A stretch of DNA of 64,000 nt from Mycobacterium sp. ACS1612. GTDB taxonomy: Bacteria; Actinomycetota; Actinomycetes; Mycobacteriales; Mycobacteriaceae. Shown here piece by piece: positions 25,742 through 34,573 of the stretch. The notes beneath the pieces are model-generated. The model was not told where the DNA came from and made no database searches. It saw only the letters and a program-made list of their open reading frames with translations. Location: positions 124,001 to 188,000 of the forward strand of contig NZ_LZHZ01000037.1 of assembly GCF_001667505.1 (NCBI RefSeq), in the 5' to 3' direction. Positions within the stretch are counted from its first letter, which is position 1, and each line of letters starts with the position of its first letter. The position numbers were made by a program, and so were the translations under genes.

Positions 25742-26260
25742 CTACAGATGGACCGTGACCCCGGTCGAACCGGGCCCGTCGTGCAGTTCTATTGATTCGA
25801 CGTCTGCGCCGACAGGCACGTCGAACACCACAGAGCTGTCCGTCGATTCCCCGGGATTGAGCCTGGGTGGCAGGTTGCCGAAGTACAGCCAGGCCTCGTC
25901 GTCAGGCGTATACGCGGTGGCGCCGTCCGAGAGCGTGTGGAACGACCCGGTGTAGGTGCGCGGCTCGGCGGCGACGTTCGTCACTGTCATCTGGACGACG
26001 ACGAACTCGCCCGGCGCCACCTCGGGCGCGGCCACGTCGGCCGCGGGGATCTGGACCGCGGGCAAGGGGGCGGGAGGCGCTGAGGCGGCCTCGGCGCTGG
26101 TGGTCTGCGCCGCGACGGCCGGTTCGTCGACATCCATCCTGACCGCCAGCACCACCCCCGCGACGACGACGCCGATCGCCGCCACCACCGTCACGCCCAG
26201 CCCGATCAGCAGGCCCAGCTCGCGCCCCGACCGCCTGCGCGGTGCGGCGTGTCGGCTCAC
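25742..26260 (-). CDS. Membrane-anchored DUF4352-like protein
   Basis: 172 residues from a GTG. A basic N terminus (RHAAPRRRSGRE) leads into one membrane helix (about residues 15-40, LGLLIGLGVTVVAAIGVVVAGVVLAV). A Pro/Ala-rich linker and a beta-sandwich domain follow, with VVVQMTVTNVAAEPRTY, DEAWLYFGNLPPRLNPGES and VVFDVPVGADVESIELH, as in DUF4352 proteins. The domain would face outside. The function is unknown; such proteins are often taken as lipoprotein- or antigen-like surface proteins. It lies upstream of the tRNA genes on the same strand and is divergent from the NYN gene. Confidence 0.75.
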   Translation of the reverse strand: MSRHAAPRRRSGRELGLLIGLGVTVVAAIGVVVAGVVLAVRMDVDEPAVAAQTTSAEAASAPPAPLPAVQIPAADVAAPEVAPGEFVVVQMTVTNVAAEPRTYTGSFHTLSDGATAYTPDDEAWLYFGNLPPRLNPGESTDSSVVFDVPVGADVESIELHDGPGSTGVTVHL

Positions 26261-26334
26261 GCAGCAATTGGAACTCGGTTGGCCACCAGTTCGATGGCGG
26301 CGCGCCGCGGATACCGAGGTGATAGGACAGACGG

Positions 26335-27198
26335 ATGACCGAACCCAACACGCCGCGTGTGGCGGTCTACCTCGACTTCGACAACATCGTCATCTCCCGC
26401 TACGACCAGGTGCACGGCCGCAACTCGTTTCAGCGCGACAGGGCAGCCGGGTTCCACAAACGACCAGGGCGCCTCACCGAGGCGGTCGTCGATGTCGGCG
26501 CCATCATCGATTTCGCCTCGTCGTTCGGGACGCTGGTGCTGACGCGGGCCTACGCCGACTGGTCGGCCGACGTGAACGCCGAGTATCAGGGCCAGCTGGT
26601 AGGTCGGGCCGTCGACCTGGTTCAGCTCTTCCCCGCCGCCGCCTACGCGAAGAACGGCGCCGACATTCGGTTGGCCGTCGACGCGGTCGAGGACATGTTC
26701 CGGCTGCCCGACCTGACCCACGTGGTGATCGTCGCGGGCGATTCCGACTACATCGCGCTGGCGCAGCGCTGCAAACGCCTCGGCCGCTATGTGGTCGGCA
26801 TCGGCATCACCGGCTCGATCAGCCGATCGCTGACGGCCGCATGCGACGAGTTCGTCACCTACGACGCGCTGCCCGGTGTCCCGGTGGCCGCACCGAAGAA
26901 GCGGGCCAAACGCGCCAAGGCGCCGGAGGCGGACGACGAGTCGGAGCAGCCTGACCCGCAGGCCGCCGCGACCGGGCTGCTGGAGCGGGCGCTGCGCATC
27001 GGCCACGAGAAGGACGACGCGGACTGGCTGCACAACTCCGCGGTCAAGGCCCAGATGAAGCGCATGGACCCCTCGTTCTCCGAGAAGTCGTTGGGGTTCA
27101 AGTCGTTCAGCGACTTCCTTCGGTCGCGCAGCGACATCGTCGAACTCGACGAGAGCAGCACCACCCGCATGGTTCGGCTGAAGACCACCGCAACCTAG
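26335..27198 (+). CDS. NYN-domain (PIN-like) RNase with C-terminal OST-HTH/LOTUS-like domain
   Basis: 287 residues. The N-terminal NYN domain has VYLDFDNIV with its first catalytic acids, KNGADIRLAVDAVE, and HVVIVAGDSDYIALAQ, all typical of the DUF88/NYN nuclease fold. A Lys/Ala and acidic linker (about 185-210) leads to a C-terminal region (LLERALRIGHEKDDADW, AQMKRMDPSFSEKSLGF, FSDFLRSR) that fits a winged LOTUS/OST-HTH RNA-binding domain. It is a likely cytoplasmic RNase. It is nine bases upstream of the glyoxalase-II-like gene. Confidence 0.85.
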   Translation: MTEPNTPRVAVYLDFDNIVISRYDQVHGRNSFQRDRAAGFHKRPGRLTEAVVDVGAIIDFASSFGTLVLTRAYADWSADVNAEYQGQLVGRAVDLVQLFPAAAYAKNGADIRLAVDAVEDMFRLPDLTHVVIVAGDSDYIALAQRCKRLGRYVVGIGITGSISRSLTAACDEFVTYDALPGVPVAAPKKRAKRAKAPEADDESEQPDPQAAATGLLERALRIGHEKDDADWLHNSAVKAQMKRMDPSFSEKSLGFKSFSDFLRSRSDIVELDESSTTRMVRLKTTAT

Positions 27199-27207
27199 TC
27201 TGAAGTC

Positions 27208-27918
27208 ATGACTGACCGCCTGTATTTTCGGCAGCTGCTCTCCGGACGCGACTTCGCGGCCGGCGACATGATCGCAGCGCAGATGCGCAACTTCGCCTAC
27301 CTGATCGGCGACCGGGAGACCGGCGACACCGTCGTGGTGGACCCGGCCTACGCCGCAGGCGATCTGGTCGACGCGCTGGAAGCCGACGGCATGCACCTGT
27401 CCGGGGTGCTGGTCACCCACCACCACCCCGACCACGTCGGCGGGTCGATGATGGGCTTCGAACTCAAGGGCCTTGCTGAGCTGCTGGAGCGCACCAGCGT
27501 GCCTGTACACGTGAATTCCCTTGAGGCTGACTGGGTTTCGCGGGTGACCGGGATCGCGCGTTCGGAGCTCACCACACACGAGCACGGCGATGTGGTCAGT
27601 GTCGGCGACATCGACATCGAGTTGCTGCACACGCCGGGGCACACCCCGGGCAGCCAGTGCTTCCTGCTCGACGGGCGACTGGTGGCTGGCGACACGCTGT
27701 TCCTCGAGGGCTGCGGGCGCACCGACTTTCCCGGCGGTGACGTCGAGGCGATCTACCACAGCCTGCAGGCGCTGGCGCAGTTGCCCGGCGACCCCACGGT
27801 GTTTCCTGGCCACTGGTATTCGGCCGAGCCGAGCGCGTCGCTGTCAGAGGTGAAACGCACCAACTATGTGTACCGGGCCAGCAATCTGGACCAGTGGCGG
27901 ATGCTGATGGGAGCCTAG
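27208..27918 (+). CDS. MBL-fold hydrolase, glyoxalase-II-like
   Basis: 236 residues. The binuclear zinc motif is complete: VTHHHPDHVGG (HxHxDH), then HTPGHTPGSQCF, GDTLFLEGCGRTDF and FPGHW for the remaining ligands. The family includes hydroxyacylglutathione hydrolases and related thioesterases; in mycobacteria, which lack glutathione, a mycothiol or other thioester substrate is likely. A homologue lies beside rpmG and hadA in M. tuberculosis, so this belongs to the conserved block. It is the last clearly core gene before the unusual locus. Confidence 0.88.
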   Translation: MTDRLYFRQLLSGRDFAAGDMIAAQMRNFAYLIGDRETGDTVVVDPAYAAGDLVDALEADGMHLSGVLVTHHHPDHVGGSMMGFELKGLAELLERTSVPVHVNSLEADWVSRVTGIARSELTTHEHGDVVSVGDIDIELLHTPGHTPGSQCFLLDGRLVAGDTLFLEGCGRTDFPGGDVEAIYHSLQALAQLPGDPTVFPGHWYSAEPSASLSEVKRTNYVYRASNLDQWRMLMGA

Positions 27919-27939
27919 TCGTCGCGCAAACTGAAAGGC

Positions 27940-28590
27940 GTGCCTGACACGCTCTACGCCGATGTGTCCGAGTGGCAGGTCGGCGTCGATGACAGTTATC
28001 CGTATCCGGTGTTGTGCATCCGGTCCAACGACGGGACGCATCGAGATCGCCGGTGGGACAACAACTATGAATGGTGTCTGCGCAACGCCGACAGCGGGCG
28101 GCTGACGTTCTTCATCGCGTACTTCGTCTGGCGGCCGAATTGGCAGCAAACCGTCGACACGTTCACGGACATGGTCGGTGCGCCGCATCCGAAGATGACG
28201 GTGATGATCGACATCGAGTCGTGGGGAGGGCAGGTCCGCGGTGACCGGTCGGCGGGCATCAACGCCGCCTACGAGGCCGTCGGTGCGTTCGTAGGCTCGA
28301 CGGCCAAGGTGATCGGCTACGGCAACGTGGGCGACCTCAACACCTTGTGGCCGGCCAAACCACCCGGCATCCGGCTCGTCGTCGCGGCCTACGGGCGCAA
28401 CCCGCCGTACCCCGGGAAGGTGGCTCACCAATACACCGACGGATCCGGCTACGGCGGCGGCCTGCCGGAGGGCGCACCACCGTTCGGCCGCTGCGATATG
28501 AACTCTGCGGACGGGCTCACGGCGGAGGAATTCGGACGTGCGTGCGGCATCACGCTCGCGGATTCCGCGCCCACCGAGGTCGCCCTGTAG
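27940..28590 (+). CDS. GH25-like (lysozyme/endolysin-type) glycoside hydrolase domain protein
   Basis: 216 residues from GTG 27940. It begins ADVSEWQVGVDDSYPY, like the first strand of GH25 muramidases, carries MIDIESWGG (the D-x-E active-site strand) and ends with AHQYTDGSGYGGGLP, close to the QYT/S pattern of that family. GH25 enzymes cleave the glycan strands of peptidoglycan. No signal peptide is visible, which suits a phage-type lysin or a cytoplasmic role. It stands 21 bases after the hydrolase gene and just before the first DUF2235 gene. GH25 assignment is by motif only. Confidence 0.65.
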   Translation: MPDTLYADVSEWQVGVDDSYPYPVLCIRSNDGTHRDRRWDNNYEWCLRNADSGRLTFFIAYFVWRPNWQQTVDTFTDMVGAPHPKMTVMIDIESWGGQVRGDRSAGINAAYEAVGAFVGSTAKVIGYGNVGDLNTLWPAKPPGIRLVVAAYGRNPPYPGKVAHQYTDGSGYGGGLPEGAPPFGRCDMNSADGLTAEEFGRACGITLADSAPTEVAL

Positions 28591-28614
28591 CGAATTCGAA
28601 GGGGTTCGCAATTC

Positions 28615-28630
28615 GAGTAGTGCAATACGC
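28615..28630. promoter_or_regulatory. Putative LuxR-type operator, weak copy (GAGTAGTGCAATACGC)
   Basis: It matches the palindrome GAGTAG-N4-CTACTC seen at three other promoters: the left half is perfect and preceded by ATTC, while the right half has two mismatches. It lies 67 bases upstream of the nucleophile-less DUF2235 gene. Confidence 0.5.
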
Positions 28631-28696
28631 AGGACACGGCGATTTTTGCGGAGCAAACTAATCCCAACAGCGAAAACACTTCCGTCGGGGGTCGTC

Positions 28697-29686
28697 GTGA
28701 AGAACATCGTGCTGTGCTTCGATCGCGTGCGTCGAGATGCCACCAACGCCGAGGCGTTGCTGAAATTGCTCGACGAGAGCGATGCACAGCTCAACTGGTA
28801 TCACTCGGGCACGCCGGTGCACCCGCAGAGCAACGTGGACCGACTGCGATACCGCCGCAACGCAGCCCAGGAAACGCGCGCCACGATCGCCGACGCCTAC
28901 GAGTTCCTGGTCGACAATTGGGATCGGGGCGATCGGATCTACCTGTTCGGTGTGGGTCGCGGGGCGTACTGCGCGCGCGCACTGACCCGACTGCTCGGCA
29001 CCGTCGGATTGCTGCCCGATCTGATGGACTACGTACTCGCCGCCTACTCCGTACCGCGGACACATCGCGATCCGCAGGACTGGAGGCGGCTCACCAAACT
29101 GGCCGCCAGCTTGACCGGGTGTCCTCAGACCGGTGTTCCGGTGCAGTTTCTGGGGCTCTGGGACATGATCAGCGTGCCTGATCGGCACCCGTCGGGTGTA
29201 CCGCTGACGAATGTGGTCGACGGCAGGCACGCGGTCGCGATCGACGGCCGGCTCGGCGGCGCACATCTGGTGTCGTCACCGGACTGCGTCGAGGAGGTCT
29301 GGTTCCGCGGCGCGCACTGCGATATCGCGGGCGGGTCGGGTGCGTGCTGGGCGCTGGCCGACATCGCGCTGGACTGGGTGCTCGACGGTGCGGTGCGGGC
29401 CGGCGTCGCGATGCGTGATCCCAGCCAGTCCGATGCGCCCGCACCGACCCAATACGACGCCCTCGCCGGCAGTGCCCGCACGCTTTCGCTGCGCAGGCCG
29501 CCTGCCGATGCGTTGGTGCACGCCAGCGTCGACATCTATCTGCGGGCGCATCCCGAATACTGGCGGCGTCTACCCTCCCACGTGGTGTGGGCCGACGTCG
29601 ACTGGTTGGCCCGCAGCGAACGGCTGGTGCACACCGAACCCGCCGCGCAGGCACGGCAGGCGGAGTTCGCCGCCGCGGCGTCGTGA
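28697..29686 (+). CDS. DUF2235 alpha/beta-hydrolase homologue lacking the nucleophile serine
   Basis: 329 residues from GTG 28697, aligned with the start of the intact relative at 32361-33476 (VKNIVLCFD against VSKNILICLD). The nucleophile elbow that should read GFSRGAY is GVGRGAY here, so Ser is replaced by Gly at residue 87; the LDGTKN loop is also lost (FDRVRR). The later Asp (GLWDM) and His (GAHCDIAGG) remain. DUF2235 includes Tle1-type phospholipase effectors. This copy is probably not a hydrolase and may be a partner, decoy or immunity-like protein. A GAGTAG-type operator precedes it. Confidence 0.8.
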   Translation: MKNIVLCFDRVRRDATNAEALLKLLDESDAQLNWYHSGTPVHPQSNVDRLRYRRNAAQETRATIADAYEFLVDNWDRGDRIYLFGVGRGAYCARALTRLLGTVGLLPDLMDYVLAAYSVPRTHRDPQDWRRLTKLAASLTGCPQTGVPVQFLGLWDMISVPDRHPSGVPLTNVVDGRHAVAIDGRLGGAHLVSSPDCVEEVWFRGAHCDIAGGSGACWALADIALDWVLDGAVRAGVAMRDPSQSDAPAPTQYDALAGSARTLSLRRPPADALVHASVDIYLRAHPEYWRRLPSHVVWADVDWLARSERLVHTEPAAQARQAEFAAAAS

Positions 29687-29689
29687 TTC

Positions 29690-29705
29690 GCGTAGCCCTC
29701 TACTC
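29690..29705. promoter_or_regulatory. Putative LuxR-type operator (GCGTAGCCCTCTACTC)
   Basis: It matches GAGTAG-N4-CTACTC with one mismatch. It sits in the 30-base gap between the DUF2235 stop and the regulator's start, 12 bases before the ATG. This suggests that the regulator acts on its own gene. Confidence 0.6.
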
Positions 29706-29716
29706 GCATCAGCGCC

Positions 29717-32359
29717 ATGAATCGCCCGCAGACTCGTCCCATGACCGTTGAAGCGGTGGCCCACGGATGGCCAGTCGTCCAGCGCGACATCGAGTTCGCA
29801 AAGATCCACAGCGCGCTGGCGGAGCAAACCGGTGTGTGCGGCATCGTCCTGATCGGCGACGCCGGCGTCGGCAAGACGACGTTGGCGCGGCTGGTGACGC
29901 AGTCCCTGCCGTCGCGGGTGCAGTGGGTGGCTGGCACCGAATCGGCGCGCAGCATCCCGCTGGGTGTCTTCGCCCACCTGGTGGGCGCCGCGACGTCCAG
30001 GGATCCGGTGGCGTTCCTGTCCGCGGCGCGAGAGACCATTCTGGCCGAGGGGCATTCGGTGATCGGCGTCGACGACGCGCACCTGCTCGACCAGCTGTCC
30101 GCGACGCTGCTGCATCAACTGGCGCTCGACGGCCAGGTGCGCATCGTGGCCACCGTGCGGGCCGGCGAGGCGGTACCCGACGCCATTACATCGCTGTGGA
30201 AGGACGGCTATCTGCAGCGGCTGCACTTGATGCCGTTCACCAGAGACCAGTGCGTCTCGCTGATCGAATCGGCTCTGGGCGGCCGCGTCGAGGGCCTGTC
30301 CGCGGATCTGATGTGGGAAGCATCCGGCGGCAACGCCCTGTTCGTCCGGCATCTGGTCGAGGGCGCCCTGGAAGCAGGCACGCTGCGTCAGGTTCGCGGC
30401 GTGTGGCAGCTCCGGGGCCGCACCGCGGTCACGTCCGAGCTCGCATCGCTGCTGGATGCCAGAATCGAGCAGCTACCCGACAACGTCCTGCACGCGCTGC
30501 GGCTGTTGACGTTCTGCGAGCCGCTCGACCTCGACACGCTCACCGACATCGTCGGCGCGGAAGCCGTCGAGGATGCGGAGTCCCGCGGACTGATCCGCAT
30601 CGCCGAGGACCACTCCAGCATCGAAGCACGGTTCAACCACCCGCTGTTCGGCGAGGTGATCCGGCGGCGGCTGGGCATGGCGGCGGCGAGGCGGCTGCGC
30701 GGCGAGGTGGTCAAGGCACTCCAGGGCCAGCCGTTGAGCGGCCCGGCAGACCGAATCCGGTTGGCGGAGTTGACCCTCGACAGCGATCAGCAGCCGGAGG
30801 TGGACCTGCTCGTAAGCGCGGCACGCGACGCGATCGCACTGACGAACGTCACGCTCGGTGAGCGGTTGGCGCGGGCCGCGGTGAACCGCGGCGCCGGGCT
30901 GGTCGCCAGCGAACTGCTGGCCCGGTCGCTGCTGTGGCAGGGCAAGGCGGCCGAAGCCGAGGAGACATTGAGTTCTTTCGAGCCCGAGGTGATGGACGAA
31001 CTCGATCTGGTGCGTTGGGGGTTGGCGCGAATCGCCAACCTGCACTGGTCGATGGGCGATGCCGAGAGCGCCGACGAAGTGCTGGAACTGTTGTACGAGA
31101 AGGTCACCGACGACCGGCTGCGGCTGATGATCGACGGTGTCGCATCCGCATCGCGGACCTTCGAGAACCAGCTTGTCGACTCCACCGCGCTGTCCAGACG
31201 GGTGCTTGCCGACCCGACTGCCCATCCGACCGCGGTCGAGTGGGCGGCCTTCGGCGGCGCATTGGCGCTGGCACTGATGGGCCGCGACGACGAGGTGGCA
31301 GCCGTCGCGTCGCGCGGGCATCAGGTCGAGAACAAGGTCGACGGGCTGCTGCGGTATCTGGCGGCGTTCGGCGAAGTCAAGGCTCTCACCCTGGCGGGCG
31401 ATTTCGACACTGCCGCACAGCGTTCCGCCGACATCATCCGGATCACCTCGGCGGGCCAGTACCTGGCGTGGGGCATGGCCAACGTGCTGATGGGCACCGT
31501 CGGTGTGGCCCGCGGGGTGTTCGCCGACACGGTGCCCAGGATGGAGCAGACCGTCGCGGCGCTCACAGCGGAGTCGGCCTCGTCGTGGAGCTTTCCGGCG
31601 CGGCTGCTGCTGGCCCAGTCCTACTGCGCGCTCGGCAGAGCGGAACCGGGCGCCAGGATGATGGCCGAGGTCAAGACGCGGTACGGCCGGCACGTCGCGG
31701 TGTTCGGGCCGCAACTGAAGATCGCGGAAGCATGGTTGGCCGCCGCGGAGGGGAATGTCAGCGCGGCAATAGGATTCGCGCTCGAGGCTTCGCATCAAGC
31801 GGCGGACTCCGGGCAGCGGGCGATTCAGATGTTGGCGCTGCACGACGCGGTCCGGTTCGGCGACTCGACCTGTCTGGACGAGCTGGTCGAGGTCGCCACT
31901 GCGACCGGCGGCAGGCTCGCGGCTGTCATCGCGACGCATGCCGAAGCGCTTCGCAACGGCGATGCCACGGGAATGGCCGCGGCGGCAGGACAATTCGAGG
32001 ACCTCGGCGCGCTGCTGTCGGCGGCTGACGCTGCGGCGCAGGCTGCGGTGTTGTTCGAGGCTGCAGACGATCGCCGGCGGAGCGTGGAGGCCGCCGCGGT
32101 GGCGAACCGGCTAGCGGCCGAATGCGGTGGGATCCGCACGCCCGCGTTGAATTTGGCGTCTCACCCGCTGCCGCTGACGGTGCGGGAGCGCGAGATCGCC
32201 AACCTCGCCGCCGCGGGGTTGACCAACCGCGAGATCGCCGACCGGCTCACGGTGTCCGTGCGTACGGTCGAGGGTCATCTGTACCGCGCGTGCACCAAGC
32301 TCGACATCAACGACCGCGAGGAACTCGCTGCGTTGATACTCAAGGGCGGTCGCGGGTAG
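29717..32359 (+). CDS. Large ATP-binding LuxR-family (LAL/MalT-like) transcriptional regulator
   Basis: 880 residues. Near the N terminus GDAGVGKTT (47-55) is a Walker A motif and VIGVDDAHLL (115-123) a Walker B, forming a STAND-type NTPase. A long helical, TPR-like middle (about 350-800) would sense a ligand or partner. The C terminus is a LuxR helix-turn-helix: LTVREREIANLAAAGLTNRE, then IADRLTVSVRTVEGHLY. LAL proteins are usually activators switched on by an inducer. The palindrome GAGTAG-N4-CTACTC before its own start and at three other promoters is the natural candidate target. It converges on the intact DUF2235 gene with one base between stops. Confidence 0.88.
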   Translation: MNRPQTRPMTVEAVAHGWPVVQRDIEFAKIHSALAEQTGVCGIVLIGDAGVGKTTLARLVTQSLPSRVQWVAGTESARSIPLGVFAHLVGAATSRDPVAFLSAARETILAEGHSVIGVDDAHLLDQLSATLLHQLALDGQVRIVATVRAGEAVPDAITSLWKDGYLQRLHLMPFTRDQCVSLIESALGGRVEGLSADLMWEASGGNALFVRHLVEGALEAGTLRQVRGVWQLRGRTAVTSELASLLDARIEQLPDNVLHALRLLTFCEPLDLDTLTDIVGAEAVEDAESRGLIRIAEDHSSIEARFNHPLFGEVIRRRLGMAAARRLRGEVVKALQGQPLSGPADRIRLAELTLDSDQQPEVDLLVSAARDAIALTNVTLGERLARAAVNRGAGLVASELLARSLLWQGKAAEAEETLSSFEPEVMDELDLVRWGLARIANLHWSMGDAESADEVLELLYEKVTDDRLRLMIDGVASASRTFENQLVDSTALSRRVLADPTAHPTAVEWAAFGGALALALMGRDDEVAAVASRGHQVENKVDGLLRYLAAFGEVKALTLAGDFDTAAQRSADIIRITSAGQYLAWGMANVLMGTVGVARGVFADTVPRMEQTVAALTAESASSWSFPARLLLAQSYCALGRAEPGARMMAEVKTRYGRHVAVFGPQLKIAEAWLAAAEGNVSAAIGFALEASHQAADSGQRAIQMLALHDAVRFGDSTCLDELVEVATATGGRLAAVIATHAEALRNGDATGMAAAAGQFEDLGALLSAADAAAQAAVLFEAADDRRRSVEAAAVANRLAAECGGIRTPALNLASHPLPLTVREREIANLAAAGLTNREIADRLTVSVRTVEGHLYRACTKLDINDREELAALILKGGRG

Positions 32360-32360
32360 T

Positions 32361-33476
32361 TCACACCTCTGCTGGGGGTGGCGGCCCGGACCACGGCTCG
32401 TCGTTGACAGTGAATTTGTCCGGTAGCCGCGGCTGATACTTGGGATTCATCTTGGCCATGCGTATCTCGACGCTGCTGTGGATGGTTGCGCCGTCGGGGA
32501 TGGGTCGGGTCCGCCATGGCTTGACCGCTGCTCGCCAAGGTGCCTGAAGGAACCGCCAGGTTGTGCTGTTTCTGCGCATGCCCGAACATGCCTCGGCTTC
32601 GCCCAAGTTGGTCAGGTGATAACGGTACTTCCCCGACCGCACCTTGAGTCCGCATCTGATGGCGCCGTCGAGAATCCAGCGCATCGGGATCTTCGACAGC
32701 ACAAGCTTTTTGTCTTGAAATCCGCCACCGACATCGGAATGGACGCCGGCGAACCACACTTCCTCCAGCGAGGGGTACTTCTCCTCCGAATCGGGTTTGA
32801 CGAGGTACTCCACGAACTGAGGCCGGGTCTCATCGATCGAAACGGCGTGCCGCACCACCCGCACGTTGGGCAGTTGCCGAGTGTAGGGCCAGCGGATGTC
32901 GCGGCCGAAAGCCTTGGTGGCCTTGACGGTGTCGAAGAGGCCGAGATACTCCACCGGGAACGCGAAGCTTTCGCCCTCGATCTGTCGCGACAGGCCCTCG
33001 GCGAACTTCTTCATCCGGCCCCAACCCTCTGTCCTGCTGAGGTCGGAGTCCTTGCCGGGTTTGCGTGCGTAGGTGCGCACCGCGTAGGGAACCAGATTGT
33101 CCGACCCGGGCCGCAACAGCCCGATCCGGTACAGCATCCCGCAGAGGGCCCGGGCGGTGTACGCGCCACGGCTGAAACCGAAGACGAAGACCTTGTCGCC
33201 GGGTTCCCACGTGTTCATCAGGTAGGTGTACGCCTCGGCGATGTCCTGTCGCATGCCGTGGCCCAGCGCCAATCCTCCGACCAACGAAACCCGCTGCGCC
33301 AGTCCGGTCCAAGCGCTGGGTGGGGCCATGGTGCCGACGCCGGGGCCGTAGTAGAGCACCTGCTCGGCTGGATTGGTCAGATCGGCGAACTCGGCGATGC
33401 TGAAGACGTTGGTGACCTCTTTCGCCTCTACCTGATTCTTCGTTCCATCCAGGCAGATCAGGATGTTCTTGGACAC
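32361..33476 (-). CDS. DUF2235 alpha/beta hydrolase (Tle1-like phospholipase/esterase domain)
   Basis: 371 residues from GTG 33476 (AGAGG nine bases upstream); GTG 33485, overlapping the previous stop as GTGA, is the alternative. The family start NILICLDGTKNQ, the nucleophile elbow VFVFGFSRGAYTARAL (Ser102), the acid in EYLGLFDTVKA (Asp182) and the His in WFAGVHSDVGGG (His246) are all intact. Relatives include type VI secretion phospholipase effectors and many uncharacterised proteins. No signal peptide. It is the last gene of the leftward protease/MBL operon, so it probably acts with those proteins. Confidence 0.87.
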   Translation of the reverse strand: MSKNILICLDGTKNQVEAKEVTNVFSIAEFADLTNPAEQVLYYGPGVGTMAPPSAWTGLAQRVSLVGGLALGHGMRQDIAEAYTYLMNTWEPGDKVFVFGFSRGAYTARALCGMLYRIGLLRPGSDNLVPYAVRTYARKPGKDSDLSRTEGWGRMKKFAEGLSRQIEGESFAFPVEYLGLFDTVKATKAFGRDIRWPYTRQLPNVRVVRHAVSIDETRPQFVEYLVKPDSEEKYPSLEEVWFAGVHSDVGGGFQDKKLVLSKIPMRWILDGAIRCGLKVRSGKYRYHLTNLGEAEACSGMRRNSTTWRFLQAPWRAAVKPWRTRPIPDGATIHSSVEIRMAKMNPKYQPRLPDKFTVNDEPWSGPPPPAEV

Positions 33477-33481
33477 TTCAC

Positions 33482-34573
33482 TCACCTCTCGATCGCGAGC
33501 AAGTCGACTAGGATTCCCGGCTTGCCCTGGGGCGGGTAGACGGTCTGGTAACCCCACTTGTCGCGCAGTGTGTCGCTATCCCAAACGCTGTTTCGATCCG
33601 ATCGATAGTTGAAGACCAGTACCGGTGAGGGACCGCCGTATTTGATGACCCGCGCGACCGCTTGATCGTTGGGATGCCTCTGATTGCCGCTGCCATCGGT
33701 GGAGAACACATACGTGTGGGCGCGCACTCGAGACAGCAGGTTGCGGGTGACATTGGCCTTGCTGCCGTGGTGAGGCAACTTGAAAACATCGACGTCGAGC
33801 GCATTTCCCGCGCCGACGAGTTGATCGATACCGGCGATCAGCACATCCGGATGTGCGTCACCGGCGAGAAGGCAAGTGCGGTTGGAGAATTCGGCCAACA
33901 GGGCAATCGTGCTGCCATTGGCGACGGTGTCATCGGTTTCGGTGCTCTGATCGGCTAGCGCATCGACGTCGGGCGGTCCCATCCGCTCCGCCCCGGACAT
34001 AGGCGGAGGGGGCGGAGGGGGCGGAACGTGCGGATCCAACCCCGCGGCCCGCACGATGTCGGCCCAATTGGTGCCCTTGCGAAGTTTCCGCAGTTGCTCC
34101 ATGCCGGGCGACAGCACCGTGAACCGCAGACCGTTGATCGGGTCTGGCGTCGGTGGCTTCGCGGGGGCGGGTTCGGTGATGGCGACCGGCCCCTTTCCGA
34201 AGGACGTATTCCAGGCATATCCGCGGTCGACGATGAGAGTGGTGAGCTTCTCGCCCTCGATCGGCCCCATCGGCTCCAATGCGGTATCCGGAAGATGACG
34301 GAACCCGTTGAACCACACTTGTTTCGGCGCAGGCGGATCAGTCTGTTTCAACAGCTTGACCATTCCTGCGATGTGATCGTTGTCGATGTGGGTGACCACA
34401 AGCAGATCGAGATCCGCATTCGCACCGAGGAACTGGCCGACGGCGGCCGCGGCCGGCCCGACACCGCCGTCGATCAGTATTCGGCTCATCTGACCGTCGG
34501 TGCCGTACTCGAGCACCAACGCGTCGCCGTTACCGGCTGGCAGGGCGTGCAGTAGGAACGTCGCCTCACTCAT
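33482..34573 (-). CDS. MBL-fold protein of the ComEC type
   Basis: 363 residues from ATG 34573, which overlaps the caspase-like stop as ATGA. The zinc motif is THIDNDHIAG (H62, D64, D66, H67), the H-x-D-x-D-H variant seen in ComEC C-terminal domains and related nucleases. Later ligands appear in CLLAGDAHPDV and KLPHHGSKANVTR. A proline run (PPPPPPPP, about residues 189-196) sits in a long insertion. It may cleave nucleic acid or phosphodiesters, but substrate is unknown. No signal peptide or membrane segment, unlike full ComEC. Fifth gene of the leftward operon. Confidence 0.82.
   Translation of the reverse strand: MSEATFLLHALPAGNGDALVLEYGTDGQMSRILIDGGVGPAAAAVGQFLGANADLDLLVVTHIDNDHIAGMVKLLKQTDPPAPKQVWFNGFRHLPDTALEPMGPIEGEKLTTLIVDRGYAWNTSFGKGPVAITEPAPAKPPTPDPINGLRFTVLSPGMEQLRKLRKGTNWADIVRAAGLDPHVPPPPPPPPMSGAERMGPPDVDALADQSTETDDTVANGSTIALLAEFSNRTCLLAGDAHPDVLIAGIDQLVGAGNALDVDVFKLPHHGSKANVTRNLLSRVRAHTYVFSTDGSGNQRHPNDQAVARVIKYGGPSPVLVFNYRSDRNSVWDSDTLRDKWGYQTVYPPQGKPGILVDLLAIER

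Noticed and set aside
26257..27813. A 518-residue minus-strand frame over the NYN and glyoxalase genes
   Set aside because: It covers two well-identified plus-strand genes and shows only antisense-type composition.
29717..30861. A 364-residue alternative plus-strand frame (29767-30861)
   Set aside because: Arg/Gly-rich shadow of the LAL regulator with no domain.
30473..31993. A 506-residue minus-strand frame inside the LAL regulator gene
   Set aside because: The plus strand encodes Walker and LuxR motifs across this stretch; the antisense frame has no motif.
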